DNA of 64,000 nt, taken from the NCBI GenBank assembly GCA_905178155.1, contig CAJINV010000004.1:4520518-4584517 (forward strand), given 5' to 3'. The position numbers were made by a program, and so were the translations under genes. Positions within the stretch are counted from its first letter, which is position 1. Every line of letters begins with the position of its first letter. The notes beneath the pieces are model-generated. The model was not told the DNA's origin, did no database searches, and worked only from the letters and a program-made list of their open reading frames with translations. This DNA is from Amoebophrya sp. A120. Its lineage: Eukaryota; Sar; Dinophyceae; Syndiniales; Amoebophryaceae. Below, piece after piece: positions 22,401-33,221 of this stretch.

Positions 22401-24809
22401 CGGAAAGGAGTACTTGGAAAAGGCGCGAAGTGCGCTGGACATTTTCAGTGGAAACGACGAAAGCAGCAGTAGCAGCAGTGACTCGGAGGCAGACAGCGTG
22501 AAATTGAGTGAAAATAATGTTGACCAGGATCGAAAAAGAAGTGGCTCTGTTCCATCTGAAAGTATTGCTGGGCAACACAATCACAAAGTCAATGTTCTTG
22601 ACAAAGCGCGGCCGCAGTCGCAGAAGCAGAACGACGCGGGTTTTTATGACGAGGACCTCCTCAGTTTATCGGCCGAAACTTCTTCCTCCTCTGAACCCGA
22701 CACCTCCGACAGCGAAGTGTTGCAGGCGCGCCGCGCAGCCAAGGCGTTGACTAATTTGACCAAACGACGCCTCGTCGAAGGGAACAAAGAGGACCTGCTT
22801 GGCGCCGCCGGGACGTCGACAATAAAACCACAAGGTCGAGTTGTATCAGGGCAAGCACCTCCGCATCAGGAGCAACAGCACAAGAACGACATGATCGAGG
22901 GTAAAGGCAACAGCGTCGCCAGTTCATCATCACCAAGATCTTCATCTTCCCTTGGGCCGCTCCGGGGGAATACAGGGACACCAGTGAGAAGAAAGCCACC
23001 TCCCCAACTGTACCCGATCAAGGGGAAGGACATCAAGGGGCAGTATCCTGTGCAAAAGTATCGTACTCGTACTCATTGCAAATATGCATGACAAATCTCC
23101 TTCCTAAGGCAAAACAGCACTACAAATTCCAGCTTTCTTCTTGCCAAAGTTTGTGATGCAATTTATAGTAGTGCGATACTTTTGCAATGCATACGCAGCA
23201 AGGGGGAGCAAAGGGCGGTGGGACGAGTGGAAGTCCGATTTTGAACAAACCAGTAGGAGGTGATAGTACTCATGCCACTGGAAGCCTGCTCGTTGGAAAG
23301 GCCGAAAATATTAAATCCTCGTCTTCAAGCAGTGGTAGTTCGTCCAGCAGCTCCATAAATGGGTATAAGGGACAGGGAAAAACCGGCAAGAAAAGCAGCG
23401 AAGAAAACTACCGAGCCGGCCCACCTATGCCCGCTGCGTCTTCAGCATCAGCAGGAGCAGCAAGTGCGCCACGGTCCGCGTCAAAAGAAGAACTCAACGA
23501 GCGAAGTGCAATAAATAAGCATAAGGGCTCATCTTCTATATCTTCAAACTACAGAAGTAACAAGCGTCCTGCGGGTGCTGTGGACCAGCACCTCCTGACT
23601 ACCGCAGCAGCGGACCCAAGAACTACCTCCTCCACACGAGTACATCACGACGACCAAAGAACCCATGGCTCCGAAGATGTCGATGACGCTGCCAAGCGGC
23701 GGCGCGGCATCGAGGAAGACATGCGGCGCGCGTTCCAGGCCGAGGCTGCGGTGAAGCGGGAAAACGAGAAAAAGATCGGGAAGTTGGAGGCCGACAGTCG
23801 GAAAATAGGGGATACATTTTTCCAAAGTGAAAAGCACAAGAACCTTCTGGAAACTGATGTGAAATACAAGCAGGGCTACGACTTGACGGAGGAATTGCAA
23901 TCACTCGGCACCAGAAACCGCGACGCAAAGTTGCTCCGGGCTGAGGAACGGGATCTGCTGAATTATTTCCACGAGAAGAGCGGTGGCCGCGGGCTTGCGG
24001 TGGTAAAGTCCTCCTCGTCGAAGAGGCCTGCGGGAGGGGATGAACAAGGGATAGGGAACAAGTCGGGAACGACAAATGATAAGAGCGGCGAAGCAGGGCC
24101 GAAGATGAAAATGAATACCAGTAGTACGGCCGCCGGTGATGAAGCTGCTCCTGCTGACATGGTAAAGAAATCACCCAGCGTCGAAGTTGTTGAGAACAAC
24201 GGAACAAAAAGACCACGCACTGCTACGACAAATAGAACCGGTGCTAGTAGCTCGGACATGGTTTTCGTTGTGGATGACGTTGCTGGCGTGGTGCATGAGA
24301 CGAAATCGAAAAGCAAGGCGAAAATAACCCGGAGTGTCAGTAAGGAAAAAGCCCGCCCTGCAGTTGTGCCTTTGACCACTGCATCTTCTTCATCCTCATC
24401 AGCTCCGCCAGCCAGTATGTTGAAAGCGACGGCAGCAGCTGCACGTGAAGCTGCAACTGGCGCAGGCGCTCGCGCAGCCTCGTCGAGTAGTAGCGGTGCA
24501 CCGCGAGCCCCAGCAGCAGCCACAGTATCCAAAAGCAAGAAGACAGAACAAGAACGCTCCTCGTCGGGAATAAATCAAGCCAAGAGCAGTTCTCGTGGGC
24601 AAAAGAAACCTGCTGATGCACCTGGTAATCATTCGGAAGACGAGGATGATATCGATCGGCTTCTGCTAAGCGGCGACACAGACTCCTCGTCGGAAGAGGA
24701 TAACAACTCTGATGAGAAAGACAACTCTGCTGGCGGACGAGAAAGTGATGGTCTTACGTCGGATTCTGAAATCGACAACATTGCAGCGACAGGAAGAGCA
24801 GATACATAG
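19409..24809 (+). CDS. Large J-domain (DnaJ/Hsp40 family) protein
   Basis: Exons 19409-19601, 20000-21046, 21317-23043 and 23199-24809 encode 1525 residues. Intron 1 (19602-19999) is GT-AG; introns 2 and 3 are introners. Residues 2-65 are a J domain: YRVLGLQSGVSYEDAKRKYR, with the diagnostic HPD at residues 31-33 and FVKINEAWNFL. J domains stimulate Hsp70 ATPase, so this is a co-chaperone with an unusual long body. After a Gly-rich linker, residues about 230-510 are helical and conserved-looking (ITQFMRELFLTWHNPSMLRKK..., VVGQELRRCEILLEEVDKKL). The C-terminal two thirds are Ser/Lys/Asp-rich with one more helical block near residue 1165 (GIEEDMRRAFQAEAAVKRENEKK). No zinc finger or classic C-terminal peptide-binding domain is present, so it is a type III (DnaJC-like) protein. 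Confidence 0.8.
21047..21311. mobile_element. Introner element, family A
   Basis: 265 bp, TATCAAATG... to ...ACTTGATA, exact TSD GGTGG. Exact excision gives AKV/AKFYS. It is one of only three copies whose TSD also permits GT-AG borders. It is nearly identical to the copy at 2801. Confidence 0.93.
23044..23193. mobile_element. Introner element, family B
   Basis: 150 bp, TATCCTGTGCAAAAGTATC... to ...GATACTTTTGCAATGCATA, TSD GGCAG/CGCAG (one mismatch). Excision joins DIKGQ to QGGAKGGG in frame. Confidence 0.9.
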
Positions 24810-25789
24810 ATCATGACGTCGCACCTTCTTAAAAATAATGTCAGAGTTGCGACGACGTGTGATCCTGATCAACATAACTACCAGCGAAATTTCAGCCGAA
24901 TTTTCATGATGAAAGCGATTTGCTTGGGCAATGCCGAAAGGTGAGTCGTCGTGGTGGTCTTGAGGCCCCGCCCGACCACAGGCACACATGCTCGTTCTCG
25001 TTGGAAATGCAAAAATAAGAAAAGTTTTCTATCGTCGTTATTGCTTTTGTACCTGTAAGTGTAACAAACAAAAGCATCGAAGAGCTTGTACCTCGTGTGC
25101 GTGTGGCATTAGATAAAAAGAGAGCTTCTACTGCATCGGCTATGGCTTGAGCTTGTATTAAATCGGTTGTGCGTTGGCTTGAGCTCGTTCAAAACAAATA
25201 TCATCTGTTTCGCGTTTGAACCGGAGTCGGTTTGTAAATTGTCATTGATGACGGATAAATTGTCTCTGTCCTCGACGTTTAAATTTATCGACCCTAAACT
25301 CGCAATCATTTCTATAAAAATACAACATATTATCGACCCGGACTCAAGTACGCGGCATCAAGCCGACAGAGCAAGAGAAGAGCCGCAAGCAGGGACGTAG
25401 TTTGCTTGCGACTGAGGCAAAGGGGAGAGCCGCAAGAACATTTTGCAACCGAGAGGAATGAACGAGGAGGAAACAACATTTCGAGTATCACGATTCACGA
25501 CAGCACGAAGACGAGAAAACTGAGGAGCGTCGCCAGCCGATCAGGTTCTTTAGGTCGTTGTTGGATCTTTGGAACATCCAGAACCTACTCAGAGGTTAGC
25601 GTTAGGCGACAAGATTCACGCTGATGTTTTCTCAAAAGCCTGTCGGCAAGTTCAGACAGTGTTTAGATTCTTTCGTTCGAGAGTTTCGCTTGCTTTTTCT
25701 CGTTATATCAATTCGAACAAACATTTTTCGCACAGACTGTTTTTTCTTCTTCACAGGTTCAGCGTGGCTGCAACACAGTCGTGGGAACA
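24810..25789. other. Intergenic region with a dispersed repeat
   Basis: No gene recognised. The stretch about 25150-25260 resembles 32065-32168 (shared CGGTTTGTAAATTG and TTGATGACGG). A CAG just upstream of the next ATG (25756) could be a 5' UTR splice acceptor. Confidence 0.4.
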
Positions 25790-28700
25790 ATGAGCACTAC
25801 ATCTACAACTACTTCTCCTAGCGCCGGAGGGCCAGGGACCATCATGATCACCGGCGGTGCGACGTCCGCGTCGACAACCTCCATGCGGCGGGGGGGCGGC
25901 CACCGAGACGTGGCCTTTTCCACCCAACGGAGCCACGCGCCCCGAGCGGTCGTGACGCGGATGCTGTTACGTCTCCTGGCGGTGGAGGGGCCACTGCGCG
26001 CGATCGCCCTTTGGGATCGTTTGTTCGGTTCCGGGGCCTGGGATCGGGATTTCAGCCAGGTTTGGTCTTCGACTTCGTTGTCCAGCGACAGTGCTGATCA
26101 TGGCGCTCAGCAGACCACTCCGGCGGGACCAAGTGCGCCGCCCCGGCGGTTGCGAGGGTCAAAGAAGTTTCTGGCCCCGCGACACGAAATGTACGAGAGT
26201 GACGGGAGCGACGAGGGATCTTCCGAAAGTGCCACGTCGTCTCCACCGTCTGCTTCCGACCACAACAACGCTCGGCTGTCGGCTGATGGGACCAAGCAGA
26301 AAAGCCCGGACGCTCTCGTCTCCGGACCGGGGCCAGAACCAGAAGTCCCGTCGGCTGCGGCGGCTTTTCTGCAGCGCGATGTTGGTCGAGAGCTCGTACA
26401 AAAATCTTCCGCCGACCACACCGCCTTGGCTGCGAAACAAGTGCATCAAGTCGAAGAAACTACCGAGGGAGGAGCCGCTGAAAATCTGGCCGGGATGTTG
26501 GAGCAAGAAGGTGCTGCTCCGATTTTTGAAGATGCCGCCCACACCAACCACGGATCCGATCATCTCTTTGCCAGCAGTGACGACCACCAAGGAGGCTCAA
26601 CGTCTGCAGCCTCTTCGCCAAGTCATGATCTGGGTCGTGGGGCACCGGCGGATGCGGCCGAGCAAGAAGTGTCGGAGGAGCTGCAAGGAACCAGCGCCGG
26701 CGGGCCGTCATCCTCTACTTCCACTTTTGCCGAAACCGTTTCCGGAAAATTAGTGGACGACGCGGCGCTGATGTTGAGCAACTCCACGCTGAAGCTGGTG
26801 CCCGACGAAGACGATGGAGTGGAGGACAAGCTTTCTGGGACAACTACGTCGGCTGAGAAGTCGCAGCTTCAGCCCCAGGAACAAAGCTTCGTCGAGACGG
26901 CTTCTGGTCCTCGTCCAATGTTGGGAAGGGCTTTGAGCACACCCCTGCCGTCGACAGACAGGGGCGACGCGCCGGTCGCAGCCGCGGGTCCTCTCCAACG
27001 CACGATGAGCGACTCTGCTCTCCTCCGAACAAATACAGAAGAGCCGGGACTGCCCTGGTCTCTTGTGGGGAAAGGTGCTATGGGCGCGTGGCAGTTTGCC
27101 ACAGACGCTGCTAATTCCGTTTCGCTGAAAAGCGAAAAATTTCTGCATGTGCGTGATGTTGATAAACTCACGCACAAAATTCAGCAGCAGGAGGATGTCA
27201 TTGAGGTGGCAGGAAGATACCCACCAGTCCAAGGCGAGGCCGCGCCAGGTGACGCACGAATTCGCAAGGGGAACTGCAAACTCAAATACTATCGCTCACT
27301 AGCGCACCCGCACAAAGCCAAAAAAACTGAGGAGCATGATTTCGTCGTTTTCGAGCCTCTACTTGAAGTTGAAGGTGGCCGCACTCCACCCCCTCAGAAG
27401 ACAACAAGAGTCGTTGCTGAATACAGCAAACCTATGACAGGAATCTTCTTTCTGCTATACTGGTCGGCGTCGGTTTCTCCATGTATTTTCCCTGCAGCTC
27501 GACTATAGTATTTGTAGAAATTCCCACAGAATTTAGATAAGCGTACGGCGCAGGCGCAACCAGGGACACAGCGATAGCGACACGAGGTCGCTTGTGACAA
27601 CAGCTCTCGAGCACGCGTTTGTTGTCCCAGTAGACGATAAAGAGTGACATGCTTGCAGTCTAAGTGAAAAATCTCTTTGCAGCGACTTCTGGATACATTT
27701 TCCTGAGCCAGAAGAGGGATAAAATGCGTTCTCCCCCCGACGTCGAGCTCTCTTCCAATAGCAGAGCCGCGATGGTTTCCTTTGTATAAGAAGTGGGTGG
27801 GTTGTTTCCCAGCAGAAGTTTGGGTTTGATGGTCAAGGCATCCTTAAGGCGCTTGAAACGATTCGCGACAAGCTCCGCGATCTGCCGCCCGTCGAGCCAA
27901 CTTCCCAAACCAAAAATCGAGCGAAGGGAGGAGACCCGATCCCACCGAAGGAAGACGAGGAATTTGAAAAAACGCTGCTAAGCGTCCGAGACAAGCACGA
28001 GCACGGGTTTATGTCGGAAAAGTGCAGAGATTTTTACAAAGACACGCTGGAGAAGTACCTATGGAACGCCCCGCGCCCCAAAACGATCAAACTCTCCCTG
28101 CGAAAGACCCCTTTTACTTCGGTATCTATTCGTGGCCAGTCATTCTTGCAGTTAGTTGCTTCCGAGGAGGTAAAGCGCGTGCGTTTGCATCTCCAGTTCG
28201 TTTTGCAGCTGCGTGTGCCGCCATTTTTCGGCGAGCGGATGCGTTTCTGCGCTTCGGGTCATTTTGGCGACCCGAGCCAGCGATGGGACACGCACCTTGC
28301 CTCTAGCAGCGGCCATATCCCGCTGGTGTGCGTTTCGAAAGTACTTATAGTACTTGGAGGCCGAGGGCGAGGCCCCTCAGGCTGCAAAGGTCTCGCAAAA
28401 GCGTGTGGTAAGGGCGATCGCGCTCTAGCATACTAATAGTCCCTTACTTCTGTGGTGCTCCTGGTCATCTACTTTATTTTTGTGCGAAAAGTTTTTATGT
28501 TTGGCTTTGGGCTCATTGGGTATCATACCCAATACCGTATGCGCAGGGAGATCGTTCGTCATTGTAGTGGTCTGGCCGAAGTGGGTCATCAGAGTTATGA
28601 GATTGATAGAGTACTCATTTCAAAAATATTCATAGTGCAAAAAAAAAATTTTTTTCACCGAAAATTGCACTGCGTTAGTTGATGCACCTTTTGCGTGATC

Positions 28701-30886
28701 AATTTGCTGCATTTTGTCTATGTATTTCAAATAGAATAGCCAGGAACGTACTGAGATTAAGCTACTTTATCGCTATGCTAAAGTATTGGGCTTTCGTATC
28801 TTCTTCCAGCTAGTTAGTTAAGAAATACTATCAAAGAACCTCCAAAAAAGATCATCGATTGTGGGAGAGATCGAAGAACTAGCGAAGATCCTTTAGATAT
28901 AGTAGCAGCTGCAGCAGCTGCTGTCCTCCGGTAGCCGCCCTTCCGGAAACGACCGCCGGGCCTGGAGAGCTGCTACTCCGTCGCGATGTAGCTGCGTGGA
29001 TTCGCCCGAATCCGCACGCCTACATCGCGACGGAGTAGGAGCTCTCCAGGCCCGACGGTCGTTTGCGTAGATCGGCAGGAGAGCAGCAGCAGCTGCTGCA
29101 GCTAATTACTAATTACAGGAGGATCCTCGAGCGTCTTGGCTCACTCACTCAGCCGATGATCTTTTTGCCATGTACTTCTTTAGTATTTCTTAAGTAGCTA
29201 GCTGGAAGAAGATATCAAAGCCCAATGCTATAGCATAGCTCTTAAGTCGCGTAATCTAAGTACGTTCCTGGCTATCTAGTTTGAATTACATGGATACAAC
29301 TGCTGGCCAGATCGTAAATCCAAGTGACCTAGTGACGGCCAGCATTGCAAACACGACGCAAATCAGGACGCAAATCAGGCCTGATGTCAAATCCCTCGAG
29401 CTTGTTAGGCTCTTGATCTGAATGCCAACCGATCCACCTCCTTAGCCGTAGCCATGCCATCTGTCACGCATGTTGTCCATCCTCGCCTTCATCTTGTGTC
29501 TCAAATCACCCCTGACAGGGTGCGGCTAGTGCCCCTACTAGTGCGTCGATATCAGAACGCAAACCTATAGTGACACGTAGTCACTTAGTGCTGCTAGTAC
29601 TGTTTTCCATCGTGTTTACGTCTGTAGGTTTGTCGTGCGTCTAGGTTTCTAACAACAATGCGCCAACTTGTTCATGCAGAAGACGCCTCGCCTCCTATGG
29701 CGCAACTTTCGGTGAAAAATGTTTTTTTTTGCACTATGAATATGTTTGAAGTGAATACTTTATCAATCTCATAAGAGTTACTGGCTGTAGTAGGGGCTAC
29801 GGGTCAATTTGTTTCTACGCGTGGTTCGTGATGCGGTCAGAAAAAGAGGATGAGGACCTGATCATCATGATCGACGAATACAAGAGAGACCTGGAGTTTC
29901 ACCGGAAACTTGAGGCGGATCCCAACACGATAAACCTCCTGCCTCTCAGTCCCACAGAGAGAGTGTTGATGCCTGTGTTGATGCCTTCATCACTGCAAAG
30001 GGAGCGAGACTTGAAAGAGCGGCGGGATAATATAATCCAAGTAGCGTATCGACACTTTCCTCGAGACCTCAGTCTTGCCGAAGAAAATCTTGTAGAGCCT
30101 CGACCTGGCACAGGATTTAGGTCCGCGAGAGGCTTGCTCGCCACACCTGGTGCCCAGGTCAGGGTCAGGGAGGTGGTGGAAGTTTTAGCGAACAAGGCGC
30201 CGCCCCCGCCGGCAAAGCTGACATCTCTCGTGAAGAGTTTGGAGGGCTCGGAGGTCCCAACGGTCGTGGCCGTCGACAGGGAGTGGCTCTTCACCCCAGC
30301 AGAGGAAGTTGCGGCAGGTCAAAATGGACCAAAGTCAAAGGCAGTCACAATGGACCCGAAATTCGGCGCGCACCGGAATAATAGCCAGCATTTTGCAAAA
30401 CTGCTCCTGCGCCCTTTTTTAATGGAGTCTGACGTCAATTCTCATTCTCTTGAATCTGGCCGGAATTTCATTTCTGGGAATTCGCCAAATTCAAAACGCA
30501 GCGCGTCGGACCACAAAGATAAACACGAAGGTCAATTGTTGAAGACCTTGAAGGACGACCTGAATGATAAAGTGCACGCGCTACTTCGGTTGATGGTGAT
30601 TTACAACAAAAGCCGCGGGACGGGCTCGGGGAGCAGTGTCTTCGCCAACGCGGGCCAGGCACTGCGTGTGCTTGAAGAGGAGTACAACCAGGCCTGCACC
30701 AAGCTCATGAACTACAAGCTGCGGGATGCGAGCGACGGGTGCAGCACGGACGAAACGACCAGGGCCGAGGCGGCCCGAGTGGCCGAGCTCAACTCTGTCG
30801 AGCAGGCCGGAGGCTGGGCAGCGCACGGTCGCACTCTCATGTCACGCTTCGTGCGTAACGCTCTTCGTGGTTTTCGCGCGCCGTAG
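25790..30886 (+). CDS. Multi-exon membrane protein of unknown family
   Basis: Proposed exons: 25790 to about 27472, 27683-27783, 27816-28325, 28351-28407, 28440-28566 and 29841-30886. The first 480 residues are Ser/Glu/Ala-rich. A conserved-looking part follows (FGFDGQGILKALETIRDKLR, CRDFYKDTLEKYLWNAPRPK, FGERMRFCASGHFGDPSQRW), then a transmembrane stretch SVVLLVIYFIFVRKVFMFGF and a charged helical C-terminus (KKEDEDLIIMIDEYKRDLEF, LEEEYNQACTKLMNYKLRD). Introns of 32, 25 and 32 nt (27784, 28326, 28408) have GT-AG borders, and the last contains TACTAAT. Two further in-frame candidates (28122-28151, 28170-28208) cannot be decided by frame. The last intron (28567-29840) contains a 1178-bp palindromic element. 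The junction 27472/27683 is unresolved, because no clean in-phase GT-AG pair was found. Function unknown. Confidence 0.6.
28326..28350 (+). other. 25-nt GT-AG intron
   Basis: Removing GTGTGCG...TTATAG joins SGHIPL to YLEAEGEAPQAAK in frame and bypasses an in-frame TAG in the second frame. Similar tiny introns lie at 27784-27815 and 28408-28439. Confidence 0.5.
28408..28439 (+). other. 32-nt GT-AG intron with TACTAAT
   Basis: GTAAGG donor, TACTAAT branch-like heptamer and terminal AG within 32 nt. It joins VSQKRV to SLTSVVLLVIYF in frame. Confidence 0.55.
28596..29773. mobile_element. Large palindromic (foldback) element with introner-like ends
   Basis: 1178 bp flanked by the exact 5-bp direct repeat AGAGT (28591-28595 and 29774-29778). 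Ends are TATGAGATTGAT... and ...ATCAATCTCATA. Arms 28596-28670 and 28731-28995 pair with the right side, and the centre near 29000 is a strong hairpin (GTGGATTCG/CGAATCCGC within a longer stem). About 400 bp of the right arm (29290-29700) is unpaired. It lies inside the proposed intron 28567-29840; without it the intron would be about 91 nt. No ORF is carried. Confidence 0.85.
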
Positions 30887-32160
30887 TCGAGAAAACAACT
30901 CATTGAGCGACTCGTCCAAATGGATTTGCGAAATGTTGTAGTGACCAACTTGATCTTGATATTCCGGTGAAAAGCCTGAAAAGCATAAAATATTTTTTCT
31001 TATTGTGTATTAATTTTGTTTTTTGGCGTTGGCGCTATGGCGCACTGGCACTTTCTTTCATCAGGGTTTTCATGGCTGTACCTGCGCCGCTTTGCAGGTA
31101 GAACAGCACATAGGGCATCCCCGCAATGCCTCTGCAGGTGCGCGGTGCTTGCGTGCCGCGCTTTTCGCTTCTTTTTCAAAGGGCCCACTCGAGAAGCTCA
31201 ATAGCACTTGCAGCCCCGTTGTCGGTGAGGATTCGTTTTTGTTCTAAGGCTATTTTCTACAACAACTCAATCTTTATTGTTATTCATATTCTAGCGCCGT
31301 CAGATTTTTCGTATTTTCCGTTTCAGTGTGAAGATGTTTCCCTTGTCTTTTTGTGATTGCGAAGGCAATTGAGCTCGTCCCGCGCTCGCGCAGGCTTGGG
31401 GATCATATTATTTTTCCTCGCGTTAAACAAACTCATTAAATTCCAAACGATTTTTTTCTTGTCCGGGAATTTTTCGCTCTTCTTTTTTCTTTCTCGAATA
31501 GCCAGGCAATGCCACGATTGAAGGCAGACACGCATGACGTTACTTCAATTAGGCACGGCGCTGCCCTTTTGCTATGATAAAATAATTCAAAACACGCACA
31601 AGAAGTATAGTAAGGACGGAGCACATTGAAGATGGCGATTGTGCTTTTTTTGAATGGCCTCCGTTCAAAAGATAAAGTGAGCACATCGGGCAAAGCCCCT
31701 GGCCCTATTGCGTTCAGTCTCTGTATAATTTTCGTTTTTTATTCATCTTACTCATGTATGGTATGCAATTATTTACTATGCGACTGCTAAAATTAGGGCT
31801 GTTCATTATAAAATAGTGCCGTACGTGCTTGTGTCTTCGAATGAAAAAGACTCTGGTGGAGAGAATGACGGCCTTACCTAAGTTTGACAACACCCACCAA
31901 AAGCCGCGGTGGCCTTGAGGCCCACTAGAGGGGCAGACGTTCGTCAAGGATGAAAATGAAGTGGTCCTTCGTTGTTGTGTTTTTGTACTACCACCAGTTG
32001 CATTGCATCTGCAGAGCTTGAGCATCTTGGTTTGGCCGTGGTCCTCTGCAGATGACTCGGGCTTTAGCTTGTAAATCGGTCGTGGTTGTCGTCTAACACG
32101 AATGCTGTCATCTGCTGGGCGTTTGGACCAGATTCGGTTTGTAAATTGCAATGCCTCTTT

Positions 32161-32235
32161 GATGACGGCTTCCGGCTTTGCGTGCAAAAAATCGATCGCC
32201 AATGTCGTTCTCGTTCGTAACGAGCTTCGGTTTCA
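32161..32235 (+). repeat. Left copy of a 75-bp direct repeat flanking an introner
   Basis: Similar to 32543-32620: both run from GATGACGGCT/GATGGCTGT to GAGCTTCGGTTTCA with few differences. The introner sits exactly between the two copies. Confidence 0.8.
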
Positions 32236-32542
32236 TATGGAAGCGTCAGGATTGAAATCGTCAAAGCTGAAATGGTTTGTGATGCATAAAATGCTAGACG
32301 CAAAGTGCCTGTCTTGCAGAGCAGGCAACTGAGGCCGATTATAAGCCTGTTTGGGGTGTGAGATAGAGCTGCTAAAATAGCATGACAAAAGCAGTCTTCT
32401 CTGCTCAAACAGCATGACAAATTGGATTTCCATGCTGCCAAAATTTGTCATGCGCCACTTGTAGACTGGGCTCCAGCTGGTATCGCTTTTTTGCATTACA
32501 GATTATTTCAACTTTGACGATTTCGATCCTGACACTCCCATA
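32236..32542. mobile_element. Family C element in noncoding DNA
   Basis: 307 bp, TATGGAAGCGTCAGG... to ...CCTGACACTCCCATA, with internal GCATGACAAA-type motifs. No 5-bp TSD; instead a ~75-bp duplication flanks it. It is the only element not inside a recognised gene. Confidence 0.85.
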
Positions 32543-32620
32543 ATGATGGCTGTCGGCTTTGCGTACTGCAAAAAATCGGTCGCCAAGGTCGTTCTCGTTC
32601 GTAACGAGCTTCGGTTTCAT
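32543..32620 (+). repeat. Right copy of the 75-bp direct repeat
   Basis: Matches 32161-32235 with small changes, including an extra TA before CTGCAAAAAATCGG. Confidence 0.8.
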
Positions 32621-33221
32621 TGTCGTTCTTTTTTCAAGAGCAAACCTACGTGCAAGAGAATCGGATACGGATATTATTTATTCAGAACGGTACGCGCTGA
32701 GGCCTAGAATTATTCGCTTCTCGTTCAAGCGAAAATCGGTCCTCACTCTTGTGACTGGAAAACAAAACCCCGCATTCGTGCAGCTTGGTTTCATATATTC
32801 GGTCTAGCATCGCCATTTGTCTGAACGTACTTTCGTCGCGTGCGCGTGTCCTTCGTCCTTTTGTACACTACCCATTGGTCGAAAGCAGTAGTACGTGAAC
32901 CGACGGTCGTCTGTGCCTCACCAGTTGTTTCGTGCAAAAAAATGAGAATCAGTGTACTCTGCTATTTTTTCTACACAACAGCTTCGCACCTCCTCCACAC
33001 GCAGGATATTATTATATTGACCCACTCAGTTCTAAAACAAAAACGGTCATCTGCATGATCCTCGTACAATTCATTGTAATTTTAAGCCCGACCACAGCGA
33101 CAGAACCCTGACCCTCACACTTCTTTTATAATTACTATGATCCCACCTGTTCAGAAATAACTTTTCATCACTTATCCGATCTTCACGCCCCCACATCATC
33201 CTGAAATAAACGGCTGGTAGA

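Larger units (their letters stand above)
30887..33221. other. Intergenic region with one introner and repeats
   Basis: No coding exon could be supported on either strand. It contains a family C element at 32236 flanked by 75-bp direct repeats, and a diverged repeat at 32065-32168 shared with 25150-25260. Confidence 0.5.

Noticed and set aside
27660-27908. 82-residue minus-strand ORF of good coding appearance
   Set aside because: Overlaps plus-strand exons that join in frame through a canonical 32-nt intron and continue downstream; kept as antisense, with some doubt.
28441-29831. Direct in-frame fusion across the 1.18-kb palindrome after exact excision
   Set aside because: The frame fixed by the preceding 32-nt intron stops right after the element; the GT-AG intron 28567-29840 gives a cleaner join.
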